Of a stretch of DNA of 64,000 nucleotides, positions 40,966-49,468 are shown piece after piece. Positions within the stretch are counted from its first letter, which is position 1, and every line of letters begins with the position of its first letter. The translations under genes and the position numbers were made by a program. The notes beneath the pieces were generated by a model. The model searched no databases and was not told the origin of the DNA. It worked only from the letters and a program-made list of their open reading frames with translations. The stretch spans positions 6,382-70,381 of the forward strand of contig JANRJY010000003.1 of assembly GCA_033763735.1 (NCBI GenBank). Direction: 5' to 3'. This DNA is from JANRJY01 sp033763735 (GTDB lineage Bacteria > Bacteroidota > Bacteroidia > Cytophagales > UBA9547).

Positions 40966-42631
40966 GTTGTTTTATCAAGGCTTGTACCATCCAACTAATT
41001 GTTATTACTAATATACAACCGATTGCATTATACCACAAGTAAGGGATTTTGGTGAAATAATAACAATAAAATACGATGGCTTCTGTAAGGATAGCTGCAA
41101 TAAACACGGGCGTACCCTTTAATTTTTTGAAGTAAAATGCGGCTATAAATACACCCAAAACCGTACCGTAAAACAATGAACCCATTACATTAACTACCTC
41201 AATTAGGCTTCCCAAATTTCCTGCGAGTTCAGCAAATCCGACACAAACTACACCCCAAATTAAGGTGCTTACTCTGGAAGCCTTTAAATAATGGGCGTCA
41301 CTTTTCTCTTTTACAATACTTTTTTTGTAAACGTCCACTACTGTTGCTGATGCTAAGGAACTCAATCCAGATGCCATTGACGACATTGAAGCCGAAAAAA
41401 TAACTGCAATTAATAATCCTATCAAACCGGTTGGCAAATGTGTAGTTACAAATCGAAGAAATATATAATTTGTATCATTTTCATTCGATAAAAGCGGACT
41501 TCTGGCTTTTGCAATTTTTGACACATCTTTGCGAAGTTGCTTTATTTGATTGTCCGATTCTTTATATTCAATCAATTGATCTTTCGTATAATTACCGGTT
41601 GCAATTTTAAATGCAGCTTCTTCTCTTTGGTTTCGTGCTTCTTTAAATTCCATTTCCTTTGCCTTAAATTCTGCGGCATATGAACTTTTGTTTATTGCTT
41701 TTTCTTCAATTGGATTATAAAAAAGTGGCCCGGAATTAAATATATAAAAAACATAAACCAAAACGCCAATTAAAAGTATCCCAAATTGCATTGGGATTTT
41801 TACAAATCCATTCAAAAGCAAACCCATGCGACTTTCTTTGATTGAACTGCCTGAAATATACCTTGCCACTTGCGATTGATCGGTACCAAAGTACGAAAGC
41901 GACAAAAACACACCGCCAATTACACCCGTCCATATATTGTATTTGCTAGTAGGGTCAAAACTTAAATCAACGGCATTGAGTTTGCCTAATTTACCTGCTA
42001 AGGTTAAGCTTTCAACAAATCCTATTTTTTCGGGTAAGAGATATACAATAAAAACTCCTACAAATGCCATGACTGCCAGAACTAATAACATTTGATAATG
42101 ATGCGTAAAACCTACGGATTTGCTTCCCCCCGAAATTGTATAAATGGAAACCAGTACACCAATTATTATATTGGTAACCAACGTGTTCCATCCCAGAATC
42201 ACTGATAACACTAAAGCAGGCGCATACATACTAATACCTGTTGTAAGTCCTCTTTGTAACAAAAACAAAATAGCAGTAAGCGACCGTGTTTTGCCATCAA
42301 ATCTTTTTTCCAAAAATTCGTAGGCAGTGTAAACCTTCATATGATGAAATAAGGGTACAAAAGTGATTGAGATGATTACCATAGCAATTGGTAAACCAAA
42401 ATAGATTTGAATAAATCGCATACCATCATCAAATGCCTGACCGGGAAGTGATATAAAAGTAATGGCACTTGCTTGTGTAGCCATTATGGACAAACATATG
42501 GAGTACCAAGGAAATTGGTGTGTGCCCTTCAGATATGCTTCCGTGTTGTTTTGTCCTTTGCTATTAAATATCCCTAAAAGTACAATTCCGCTTAGCGTTG
42601 CTATTAATATAATCCAATCGATATAGCTCAT
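40946..42631 (-). CDS. Sodium:solute symporter (SSS family)
   Basis: 561 residues with about 13 membrane helices. Family features: DWIILIATLSGIVLLGIFNS (TM1), GTHQFPWYSICLSIMATQAS, the unwound-helix region ITFISLPGQAF, and SLSYFGTDQSQVARYISG, a conserved SSS signature. A charged cytoplasmic insertion of about 90 residues (IEEKAINKSSYAAEFKAKEM and following) interrupts the helices around residues 290-380. The solute is not predictable; relatives move sugars, amino acids or vitamins with Na+. The start codon overlaps the stop of the 40-residue membrane protein gene (ATGA), so the two are translationally coupled. Confidence 0.92.
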   Translation of the reverse strand: MSYIDWIILIATLSGIVLLGIFNSKGQNNTEAYLKGTHQFPWYSICLSIMATQASAITFISLPGQAFDDGMRFIQIYFGLPIAMVIISITFVPLFHHMKVYTAYEFLEKRFDGKTRSLTAILFLLQRGLTTGISMYAPALVLSVILGWNTLVTNIIIGVLVSIYTISGGSKSVGFTHHYQMLLVLAVMAFVGVFIVYLLPEKIGFVESLTLAGKLGKLNAVDLSFDPTSKYNIWTGVIGGVFLSLSYFGTDQSQVARYISGSSIKESRMGLLLNGFVKIPMQFGILLIGVLVYVFYIFNSGPLFYNPIEEKAINKSSYAAEFKAKEMEFKEARNQREEAAFKIATGNYTKDQLIEYKESDNQIKQLRKDVSKIAKARSPLLSNENDTNYIFLRFVTTHLPTGLIGLLIAVIFSASMSSMASGLSSLASATVVDVYKKSIVKEKSDAHYLKASRVSTLIWGVVCVGFAELAGNLGSLIEVVNVMGSLFYGTVLGVFIAAFYFKKLKGTPVFIAAILTEAIVFYCYYFTKIPYLWYNAIGCILVITISWMVQALIKQPKKVLE

Positions 42632-42750
42632 GAAAAATATTTTGTAAAAATAAAAAGCAAAATAATGACTACAACCAATTGAATTAGCGAAAAAACATAT
42701 AAGTTTCTCCAGTTTTTGCCAAATGGTGGTGTATCTTCTATATGATTCAT
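42628..42750 (-). CDS. 40-residue single-helix membrane protein coupled to the symporter
   Basis: Reading the minus strand from ATG 42750 gives 40 residues. A polar N-terminus begins MNHIEDTPPFGKNWRNLY, one hydrophobic helix follows (VFSLIQLVVVIILLFIFTKY), then FS and the stop. The stop TGA shares bases with the symporter ATG (ATGA), a four-base overlap typical of coupled subunits. The Pro-Pro-Phe-Gly-x-x-Trp juxtamembrane motif followed by one helix looks like a small accessory subunit of a symporter. Real coding is supported by the overlap and composition; function is inferred. Confidence 0.7.
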   Translation of the reverse strand: MNHIEDTPPFGKNWRNLYVFSLIQLVVVIILLFIFTKYFS

Positions 42751-42769
42751 TAGTATTGTTTTAAAATAC

Positions 42770-42794
42770 AAAAGGGCTTTATTCAAGCCCTTTG
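42770..42794 (-). terminator. Terminator after the ppiD-like gene
   Basis: Perfect stem AAAGGGCTT (42771-42779) and AAGCCCTTT (42785-42793) with a 5-nt loop. On the minus strand it is followed by TGTATTTTAAAA. It lies about 55 bp beyond the PpiD-like stop and 20 bp before the small membrane protein gene. Confidence 0.75.
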
Positions 42795-42849
42795 TTGGTT
42801 TATTAATTACTCTGAATATAATTTACAAAACACTGATTTTACGTCAGTT

Positions 42850-44958
42850 CTAATAAAACTTGTATTTATAATCAGTTACGTCAGCACCTTCTTTTATAGC
42901 TTCATTTATTGAATAGTCAATTCTATTAGCAGCCATATTTGCAATAGAATTTTTGTACATGCTGTAATCACCTATTTCTCCGGGTTTTTCTACAGAATTT
43001 GTTCTTACCAAAACTACTCCAGAATTCCCTTTAATTGGTTTTGATGATGCTCCAGCAGCCATTCCAAATAATTTTCCTATTGCTTCAGGTTCAAATCCGG
43101 CATTACCTAAAGTTGGATTGGAAAAACTAACGGCCATAGCACTTTGAATTTGAATATTATTACCTATTTTTTGTGCTGCTTGAGGTAAATCGTTGGTTTC
43201 AGCACCAATTTTTTCTAAAATTTTGTCGCCTTTTAATTCATTAGTAAGCTGATACACAATTTGATACTTATTAGCTTCAATATTCACTTTCCCTTTCTCA
43301 TACTTGTTTCTTAAAACTGCCACTACAAATTGGTTGTCAATTTCTATTATGGGTGACAATTGTCCTTCTTTGGCCTCAGTAAATATCCATCGAATGATTT
43401 CTTTTGGATTAGAAAGATTGTTAATGTAAGGAGTAGATGCAGTAATGTTTGGTGCTTGTAATTTTACAATGTTAGGGTTTGATTTTACATAAGCGTCAAG
43501 TCCTTCGGCATCTCTACTTTGAATGGAAAGTTGTTCTGCTTTTTGATAAACGGAATCACGGGTTTCATCACCTGAAGTAATGGTTTTGTCGACAGCAGCA
43601 ATTTGATATTTTTTATTGGTTTTAGTTTCTGTAACTTTAATTATATGGTAACCGAATTGTGTTTCAACCGGATTGTCAAGTAAACCTTTTTTTGTAGCAC
43701 CAAAAACTGCATTTTGAAATTCTTTTACCATTCTGCCTTGTCCAAACCATCCAAGGTCACCCCCTTGTTGTGCAGTACCATCTGTGCCGTAGCGTGCTGC
43801 CATCATTTCAAAAGAAGCTCCTTTTTTAATTTTATTTAATACCATGCGGCAAGAGTCCATGGCTTTACGTTTGTCTTCAGGACTTTCGCTATTCCATCGG
43901 AACAATATATGCGATGCTTTAGCTGCATAAGCGGTGTCGTCCAACATATCCATTATTTTGTAAATTTTATAAGTACCTCCTGTTATAAATGGACCATAAA
44001 CTGAATCTTTTTGAAATCCGGAACGAGTTTTCAAGTCTTCAGGTAATTCTCCTGGGTTCATCCAACTTGGTGGTACATGGTTATCTGCATTTACTGCTGA
44101 AAACATGGAATCATCTTCTGACTTTTTAAAATCTTGTATGGTTTGGTTGATATCAGCTAAAAATTCAACCGTATCTGCACGGGCCGGGATTATTGGGAAT
44201 GTTACATATTCAATATTGGCACTTGCATCAAGTGGATATTTGGCTTTGTTTTTATTAACATACTCTTCAATGGCAGTTTCAGTAATTTGAACCTCATTGT
44301 CAGGAATTATAGAATAAGGAATATGAACATATTGTCCGGAAGCTTTCATATTTTGTGATTCAAATTCTCTTCTCGCTTCAGCAGTAGTTACGTACACCGT
44401 TTTTTTAAGTAACGCTTCGTATTTGGAACGAATTCTGTCAGCAGGAAGGTTTTTTTCAAAATTAAACCAAATGGCTTGTTGTTTTTGCTCCATACGATTG
44501 ATGTTTTGCAAGTAATTGATTACTAAGCTTCTGTCGAATTGTCCAGTCGTAGGGTTACGGAACGATTGAAATATTGCAGGGTGCACATTGCGACCTTGAA
44601 CCATATCAATAGTTTCTTCTTTGCCTACAACAATTCCTAATTCATCAAACTCTTTTTGATAAGCTACCTCAAATATTAATTGATTCCATGCTTGAGGTAT
44701 AAACTGTTGCATTTCTTTTTCTCCCGGAGTTTTTTCGGTATTCAAATAATAAGTATAACGCATTTCGTTCAGTTCTTCTTCAAAACGCTCCACCGGTATT
44801 TTTTTTCCGTTAATTTCAGCAACATTTCTTTCGTTATTACCACGAAGTACCGAATTGGGCGAAAGTACATCACCACCTACAATAAAAAGTCCAAGACCTA
44901 TTGCTACCACACCGATTGCCCAACCTGCACGTTGTCTTAATTGTCCTATAAGAGCCAT
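42850..44958 (-). CDS. PpiD/SurA-type periplasmic peptidyl-prolyl isomerase
   Basis: 702 residues. An N-terminal inner-membrane anchor (WAIGVVAIGLGLFIVGGDVL) is followed by a SurA-N-like chaperone domain (about 45-330). A parvulin domain (about 345-465) has KASHILFRWNSESPEDKRKA, FEMMAARYGTDGTAQQGGDL, GWFGQGRMVKEFQNAVF and ETQFGYHIIKVTETK. A second helical/parvulin-like remnant makes up the C-terminal 230 residues. This is the architecture and length of PpiD, which helps newly exported proteins fold at the Sec translocon. The N-terminus matches the usual Bacteroidota form (ALIGQLRQRAG). Isolated transcription unit with its own terminator. Confidence 0.92.
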   Translation of the reverse strand: MALIGQLRQRAGWAIGVVAIGLGLFIVGGDVLSPNSVLRGNNERNVAEINGKKIPVERFEEELNEMRYTYYLNTEKTPGEKEMQQFIPQAWNQLIFEVAYQKEFDELGIVVGKEETIDMVQGRNVHPAIFQSFRNPTTGQFDRSLVINYLQNINRMEQKQQAIWFNFEKNLPADRIRSKYEALLKKTVYVTTAEARREFESQNMKASGQYVHIPYSIIPDNEVQITETAIEEYVNKNKAKYPLDASANIEYVTFPIIPARADTVEFLADINQTIQDFKKSEDDSMFSAVNADNHVPPSWMNPGELPEDLKTRSGFQKDSVYGPFITGGTYKIYKIMDMLDDTAYAAKASHILFRWNSESPEDKRKAMDSCRMVLNKIKKGASFEMMAARYGTDGTAQQGGDLGWFGQGRMVKEFQNAVFGATKKGLLDNPVETQFGYHIIKVTETKTNKKYQIAAVDKTITSGDETRDSVYQKAEQLSIQSRDAEGLDAYVKSNPNIVKLQAPNITASTPYINNLSNPKEIIRWIFTEAKEGQLSPIIEIDNQFVVAVLRNKYEKGKVNIEANKYQIVYQLTNELKGDKILEKIGAETNDLPQAAQKIGNNIQIQSAMAVSFSNPTLGNAGFEPEAIGKLFGMAAGASSKPIKGNSGVVLVRTNSVEKPGEIGDYSMYKNSIANMAANRIDYSINEAIKEGADVTDYKYKFY

Positions 44959-45133
44959 TGATTTTTAAAATTTATATTAGTTACCCTTCAAAAATGGGTT
45001 TGCAAAGTAAATGTGATTTCATAAATTATCAAAATTCATTGTAAATTGTTTGTAAATAAAACTATTAACATTCGTTAAGTTTTCATTATTTTGTTAAAAC
45101 AGTCTAAAAATAAAATCACTTTTTTATATATAA

Positions 45134-45676
45134 ATGGAAATCAACATGAATATTACTGACCAAATTATTGAATCCATCCGCGAAATAAAGGACTTTCCTA
45201 AGCAAGGTATATACTTTAAAGATATTACCCCTATTCTTAAGAAACCGGATTTGTGCAAAGCTATTGCAAATAATATATGTGATAAAGTAAGCGTATTAAA
45301 ACCCGATGCAGTAGTTGGGATTGAAAGTAGAGGCTTTTGGTTTGGGATGCTTATTTCACAGGAACTCAATATTCCATTTGTTCCCATTCGCAAGTTAGGA
45401 AAACTGCCTTATGAAACGCACACATATACGTATGAACTGGAATATGGCAAAGCTACTATGGAAATTCACACCGATGCTTTGCGAAAAGGAGCAAAAGTAA
45501 TTGTTCATGACGATTTGCTCGCTACAGGTGGAACTGCAAGTGCCGCAGCCGAACTTATCAAAATGCAAGGTGCAGAAGTAGCAGCATTTGCGTTTGTAGT
45601 AGATTTAACATTTTTAGGAGGAAAAGAAAAAATTAGAAAATATTCGGAGAATGTAATAAGTCTTGTTGATTATTAA
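45134..45676 (+). CDS. apt: Adenine phosphoribosyltransferase
   Basis: 180 residues. Motifs: IREIKDFPKQGIYFKDITPI, VVGIESRGFWFG, PFVPIRKLGKLPYETHTYTY and the PRPP loop VIVHDDLLATGGTASAAAEL. It salvages adenine to AMP. A second ATG four codons in (45146, starting MNITDQIIES) fits the usual N-terminus of relatives as well or better. A single gene with 175 bp of AT-rich DNA upstream; it lies before the TPR-CHAT gene with a 111-bp gap containing that gene's promoter. Confidence 0.95.
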   Translation: MEINMNITDQIIESIREIKDFPKQGIYFKDITPILKKPDLCKAIANNICDKVSVLKPDAVVGIESRGFWFGMLISQELNIPFVPIRKLGKLPYETHTYTYELEYGKATMEIHTDALRKGAKVIVHDDLLATGGTASAAAELIKMQGAEVAAFAFVVDLTFLGGKEKIRKYSENVISLVDY

Positions 45677-45733
45677 ACTTGTAAAAATCAAATACTTTAT
45701 TAAAATTGTTACAATTATTTGCAAACATTTAAT

Positions 45734-45741
45734 TAAATTTG
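45734..45741 (+). promoter_or_regulatory. -7 promoter element of the CHAT/receptor operon
   Basis: TAAATTTG, an exact TAnnTTTG match, 46 bp before the ATG at 45788. The nearest upstream TTG elements are at 12 and 25 bp spacing, neither optimal. Confidence 0.45.
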
Positions 45742-45787
45742 GTCGATAAGTATTGACTAATAATAGATATATTCAGAATTACTTAAC

Positions 45788-48700
45788 ATGAAATTTAGAT
45801 ATTTACTTATTTTAACTTTTTTGACTGCTATAGCAATTAGCACCTTCTCCCAAATCGAAATACAAAACTTTAAGGTTCAATACGACTCTGCTCGAGTTAA
45901 TTTCAATAAAGGGAAGTATAACGAAACGGCTACTTGGCTAGAAGAAAACCTGCCTACTGCAAAGTTTCAACAAAAAGAAGCAACTTATTGGGACATGAAC
46001 AACCTCCTTGCCCGTTGTTATGTAAAACTTGGCAAGACCAAGCGTGCTGAAGAACATTTCAAAGAAACCATTGCATTTTATGATCAGGATAAGTTGCGTA
46101 CCCATCCAAATAACCTTTCTGCCACTATAAACCTTGCTTATTTGTATTTCGGTATGCATAATTACGGTGAAGCAGATAAGTTGTACCTAAATGCCATGAA
46201 CCTTAAAAGACAGCTGGTAGGTGAAAAACATCCTGATTTCATAACCCTTCTCAATAATGTGGCAGTTACTTACAACGTGGAAGGATTTAATACAAAGGCG
46301 GATTCGTTATATATCTTGCTTCAAAAAGTCAAAAAGGAAGTGTATTCTGAAAACAGTCCTGAATACATTCAAACACTATATCATAGGGCCAATTTATTTA
46401 AAAATATGGGCAGACTCACTGAGGCTGAGCCAATGTATGTAACTGTGGTAACTTTTAGAAGGGTAAACCCCGGAGAAAAATCACCGGAATACATGAATTC
46501 ATACAAACATTTGGGGCAATTGTATATGGCACAACGTAGATATACTGAGGCTGAACCTATCTTTTTGCGATTAATTGATCTTAACAAACTGGTTTACAAT
46601 GAGAAACATAAAGAATATACCGAGTCGTTAAACAACTTAGGTACATTGTATATCGCAATGGAGCGATACGGTGAAGCTGAAAAATTATTTACTCAAGTGG
46701 CCGAAATCAGAAGAAGCACCCTGGGCAAAAATCATATGGAATATGGTGCCGCACTTTCAAACTTGGGATTGTTATATCGTAAAATGTCAAAATACACATT
46801 TGCAGAGAAATTTTACAAAAAGACATTGGATATTTACGAAGATAATGTTGGCAAAAAGCACTCTTCCTATGTGGCTACTTTAGTGAACTTGGCCAGCTTA
46901 TATCGTGAAATGGGTCGTTTTCTTGATGCAGAAACTCGTTATAAAAAAGCTAAAGATATTTATGTAGAGACTGTAGGAGAGAATAATGTCGAATATGCCG
47001 GGTTATTAAACAATATGGCTATTTTTTACACTGAAATGGGAAAATATGAACTTGCTGAGAGATATTATCAGGAAAGTTTGATGATTACTGAAAATGTATT
47101 GGGAAGTATTCACCCAGATTTTGCCAAAACTTTGAACAATTTGGCATCATTATACAAAACTATGGGACGTTATGAAGATGCAGAAGGCATGTACCTTAGA
47201 GCTTCAAAAATTACCAGAGAAGCTATGGGAGAAAAAAACTTTGACTATGCTACATCACTTAACAACCTAGGTGCTTTGTATGAAATAATGGGTCGATATA
47301 AAGAATCGGAAGATTACTATAAAGAAGCCCTTAAAACCATTCAAATAATATTTGGCGAAAAGCACCCGGTGTATGCCAATCAATTGAATAACATTGCAGG
47401 TTTGTATGACTTAACTAAAGAATACGCTGAAGCTGAAAGACTTTATAATCAGGCACTTGAAATTCAGTCACAAGTTCTAGGCGAAAAACACCCTGACTAT
47501 TTGGCTACATTAAATAACTTGGCACTATTACAACAAAAAACCGGTAATTTTGATAAAGCCGAAGAACTTTACAAGCGCAATGTCAATAAATCAAAAGCAA
47601 CTTTTGGAGTAAAACACCCTAGTTATGCAACTGCTTTGGTGAATTTGGCTGGTTTGTATGAAGCTATGGCGAAGTACAGAGATGCAGAATCGCTTTATAA
47701 TACGGCTTTAGCCATTAGGAAAGAAGCTTTGGGACAAGAACATCCTGATTATGGAAAAACTTTGACGAGCTTGGCAAGATTGTACACCGTTCTGAATCAG
47801 TATGTAAAGGCCGATTCAATGTGGAACAAAGCCATTAGCTTGGATTTGTATGAGATCAAAAAATATTTCCCATCAATGTCTGAAAAAGAAAAAGGTCAAT
47901 TTTATTCGGGGATTCGGATTTATTTTGAACAGTATAATTCCTATGCACTTATCCGAGTGAGAACACAGCCTTCTATTTTAGGTAAAATGTATAATAACCA
48001 ATTGGCTACCAAAGCTTTATTATTAAATGCCTCAAATAAGCTACGTCATACTATTTTAGAGAGTGGTGATACTGTTCTTATACATCACTTTAAAGAATGG
48101 TTGAATCAGAAAGAATTTTTGTCAAAAGTATATGCCATGTCCAATGAAGACAGACAAAATCAGCATATCAATGTAGATTCATTGGAAAGATTGGCAAATG
48201 CTTCAGAAAAGGAACTTTCAAGAAGTTCTGAAACATTTAAGAATGCCAATGACGTTACATTTTACACTTGGCAAGACGTAAAAAAAGCGCTTAAACCCGG
48301 TGAAGCAGCTATGGAAATTATTCGGTTCCCAAAGTTCAAATTCGATTCTGCAGGTATTTATCAAGATTCCGTTTTTTATGCCGCATTGATAGTTAAACCA
48401 ACTTCTCAAAATAGTCCTGAATTAATTTTGATGCGTGACGGAGCTGCAATGGAAACAAAGTTGCTCAAATATTACCGTAATTCAATCAAAACACAAGGTG
48501 AAAATGAATATTGTTACAAATATTTTTGGAAGGAAATTGCTAACTCATTGAAAGGTTACAAAAAGGTATATGTGTCACCTGATGGAGCTTATAACCAAAT
48601 GAATATCAATACATTACAAAACATGCAAACTAAAATGTATGTATTTGATGAAATTGAAGTTCAAATAGTGGCAAATACCAAAGATCTGGTTATTCAAAAA

Positions 48701-49468
48701 CCTGCACAAAATGCTGTAAAATCAATTATTCTATGTGGAAATCCTAATTTTATGTTTAGGGAAAAATCTAAAAGGAGCGAAGCTGGATATGATGATCAAA
48801 GTATGGAATACAAACAAACGCTTCCCCCTTTGCCAGGAACAGAGGCAGAAGTAAAACAAATAGATCAAATTGCTTCACAAAATGCTTGGCAATCAAGAGT
48901 ATATACTGGTAGCCAAGTCACCGAAGAACGCGTTAAGAAATTTGAGAGTGCCAAAGTTATTCATATAGCTACCCATGGATTTTTCGAAAATGATGTTCAG
49001 GGAGGCAAAACAGGCAAGGCAGCTGCAATTTCAGAAAACCCATTATTGCGTTCTGGATTGATGCTTGCAGGATCTGATATAACCATGCAAAACAAAAAAA
49101 ATGGTTATATACATAGTGATACCAAATCGGAAGATGGGATATTAACCGCATATGAGGCTATGAATTTAAGTTTAGATCACACCGACTTAGTGGTACTCTC
49201 CGCATGCGAAACAGGGTTAGGAGAGGTTAAAAATGGAGAAGGTGTGTATGGGTTACAACGTTCGTTTCAAGTAGCAGGTGCCCGATCCATAGTAAATTCA
49301 CTTTGGACGGTTAATGACCAAACTACCATGTTACTGATGACATCGTTTTATAAAGAATGGATGCGAACAGGAGATCGAAAACAAGCTTTTAGAACTGCCC
49401 AGTCAACCGTTAGAAAACAGTTTTCACATCCTTATTATTGGGGTGCTTTTGTAATGATTGGTGATTGA
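45788..49468 (+). CDS. Exported TPR-CHAT caspase-like protein
   Basis: 1226 residues with a signal peptide (MKFRYLLILTFLTAIAISTFS, cleaved before Q). Residues about 30-680 are some 14-15 TPR units of the 42-residue kinesin-light-chain type (typical unit YATSLNNLGALYEIMGRYKE, followed by AE-x-x-Y-x-x-A-L and GEKHPDY). A linker (680-800) leads to a CHAT domain (about 830-1226) with both catalytic residues: H1063 in VIHIATHGFF and C1140 in VVLSACETGLGEVKNGEGVY. It ends with the usual HPYYWGAFVMIGD. CHAT domains are caspase-related proteases. The signal peptide puts it in the periplasm or outside. Its stop overlaps the receptor ATG by one base. Confidence 0.93.
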   Translation: MKFRYLLILTFLTAIAISTFSQIEIQNFKVQYDSARVNFNKGKYNETATWLEENLPTAKFQQKEATYWDMNNLLARCYVKLGKTKRAEEHFKETIAFYDQDKLRTHPNNLSATINLAYLYFGMHNYGEADKLYLNAMNLKRQLVGEKHPDFITLLNNVAVTYNVEGFNTKADSLYILLQKVKKEVYSENSPEYIQTLYHRANLFKNMGRLTEAEPMYVTVVTFRRVNPGEKSPEYMNSYKHLGQLYMAQRRYTEAEPIFLRLIDLNKLVYNEKHKEYTESLNNLGTLYIAMERYGEAEKLFTQVAEIRRSTLGKNHMEYGAALSNLGLLYRKMSKYTFAEKFYKKTLDIYEDNVGKKHSSYVATLVNLASLYREMGRFLDAETRYKKAKDIYVETVGENNVEYAGLLNNMAIFYTEMGKYELAERYYQESLMITENVLGSIHPDFAKTLNNLASLYKTMGRYEDAEGMYLRASKITREAMGEKNFDYATSLNNLGALYEIMGRYKESEDYYKEALKTIQIIFGEKHPVYANQLNNIAGLYDLTKEYAEAERLYNQALEIQSQVLGEKHPDYLATLNNLALLQQKTGNFDKAEELYKRNVNKSKATFGVKHPSYATALVNLAGLYEAMAKYRDAESLYNTALAIRKEALGQEHPDYGKTLTSLARLYTVLNQYVKADSMWNKAISLDLYEIKKYFPSMSEKEKGQFYSGIRIYFEQYNSYALIRVRTQPSILGKMYNNQLATKALLLNASNKLRHTILESGDTVLIHHFKEWLNQKEFLSKVYAMSNEDRQNQHINVDSLERLANASEKELSRSSETFKNANDVTFYTWQDVKKALKPGEAAMEIIRFPKFKFDSAGIYQDSVFYAALIVKPTSQNSPELILMRDGAAMETKLLKYYRNSIKTQGENEYCYKYFWKEIANSLKGYKKVYVSPDGAYNQMNINTLQNMQTKMYVFDEIEVQIVANTKDLVIQKPAQNAVKSIILCGNPNFMFREKSKRSEAGYDDQSMEYKQTLPPLPGTEAEVKQIDQIASQNAWQSRVYTGSQVTEERVKKFESAKVIHIATHGFFENDVQGGKTGKAAAISENPLLRSGLMLAGSDITMQNKKNGYIHSDTKSEDGILTAYEAMNLSLDHTDLVVLSACETGLGEVKNGEGVYGLQRSFQVAGARSIVNSLWTVNDQTTMLLMTSFYKEWMRTGDRKQAFRTAQSTVRKQFSHPYYWGAFVMIGD

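Noticed and set aside
46150..47830. Regularly spaced ~126-bp repeats suggesting a CRISPR or satellite
   Set aside because: They are the in-frame DNA of 42-residue TPR units in the CHAT protein, with diverged sequence and no spacer pattern.
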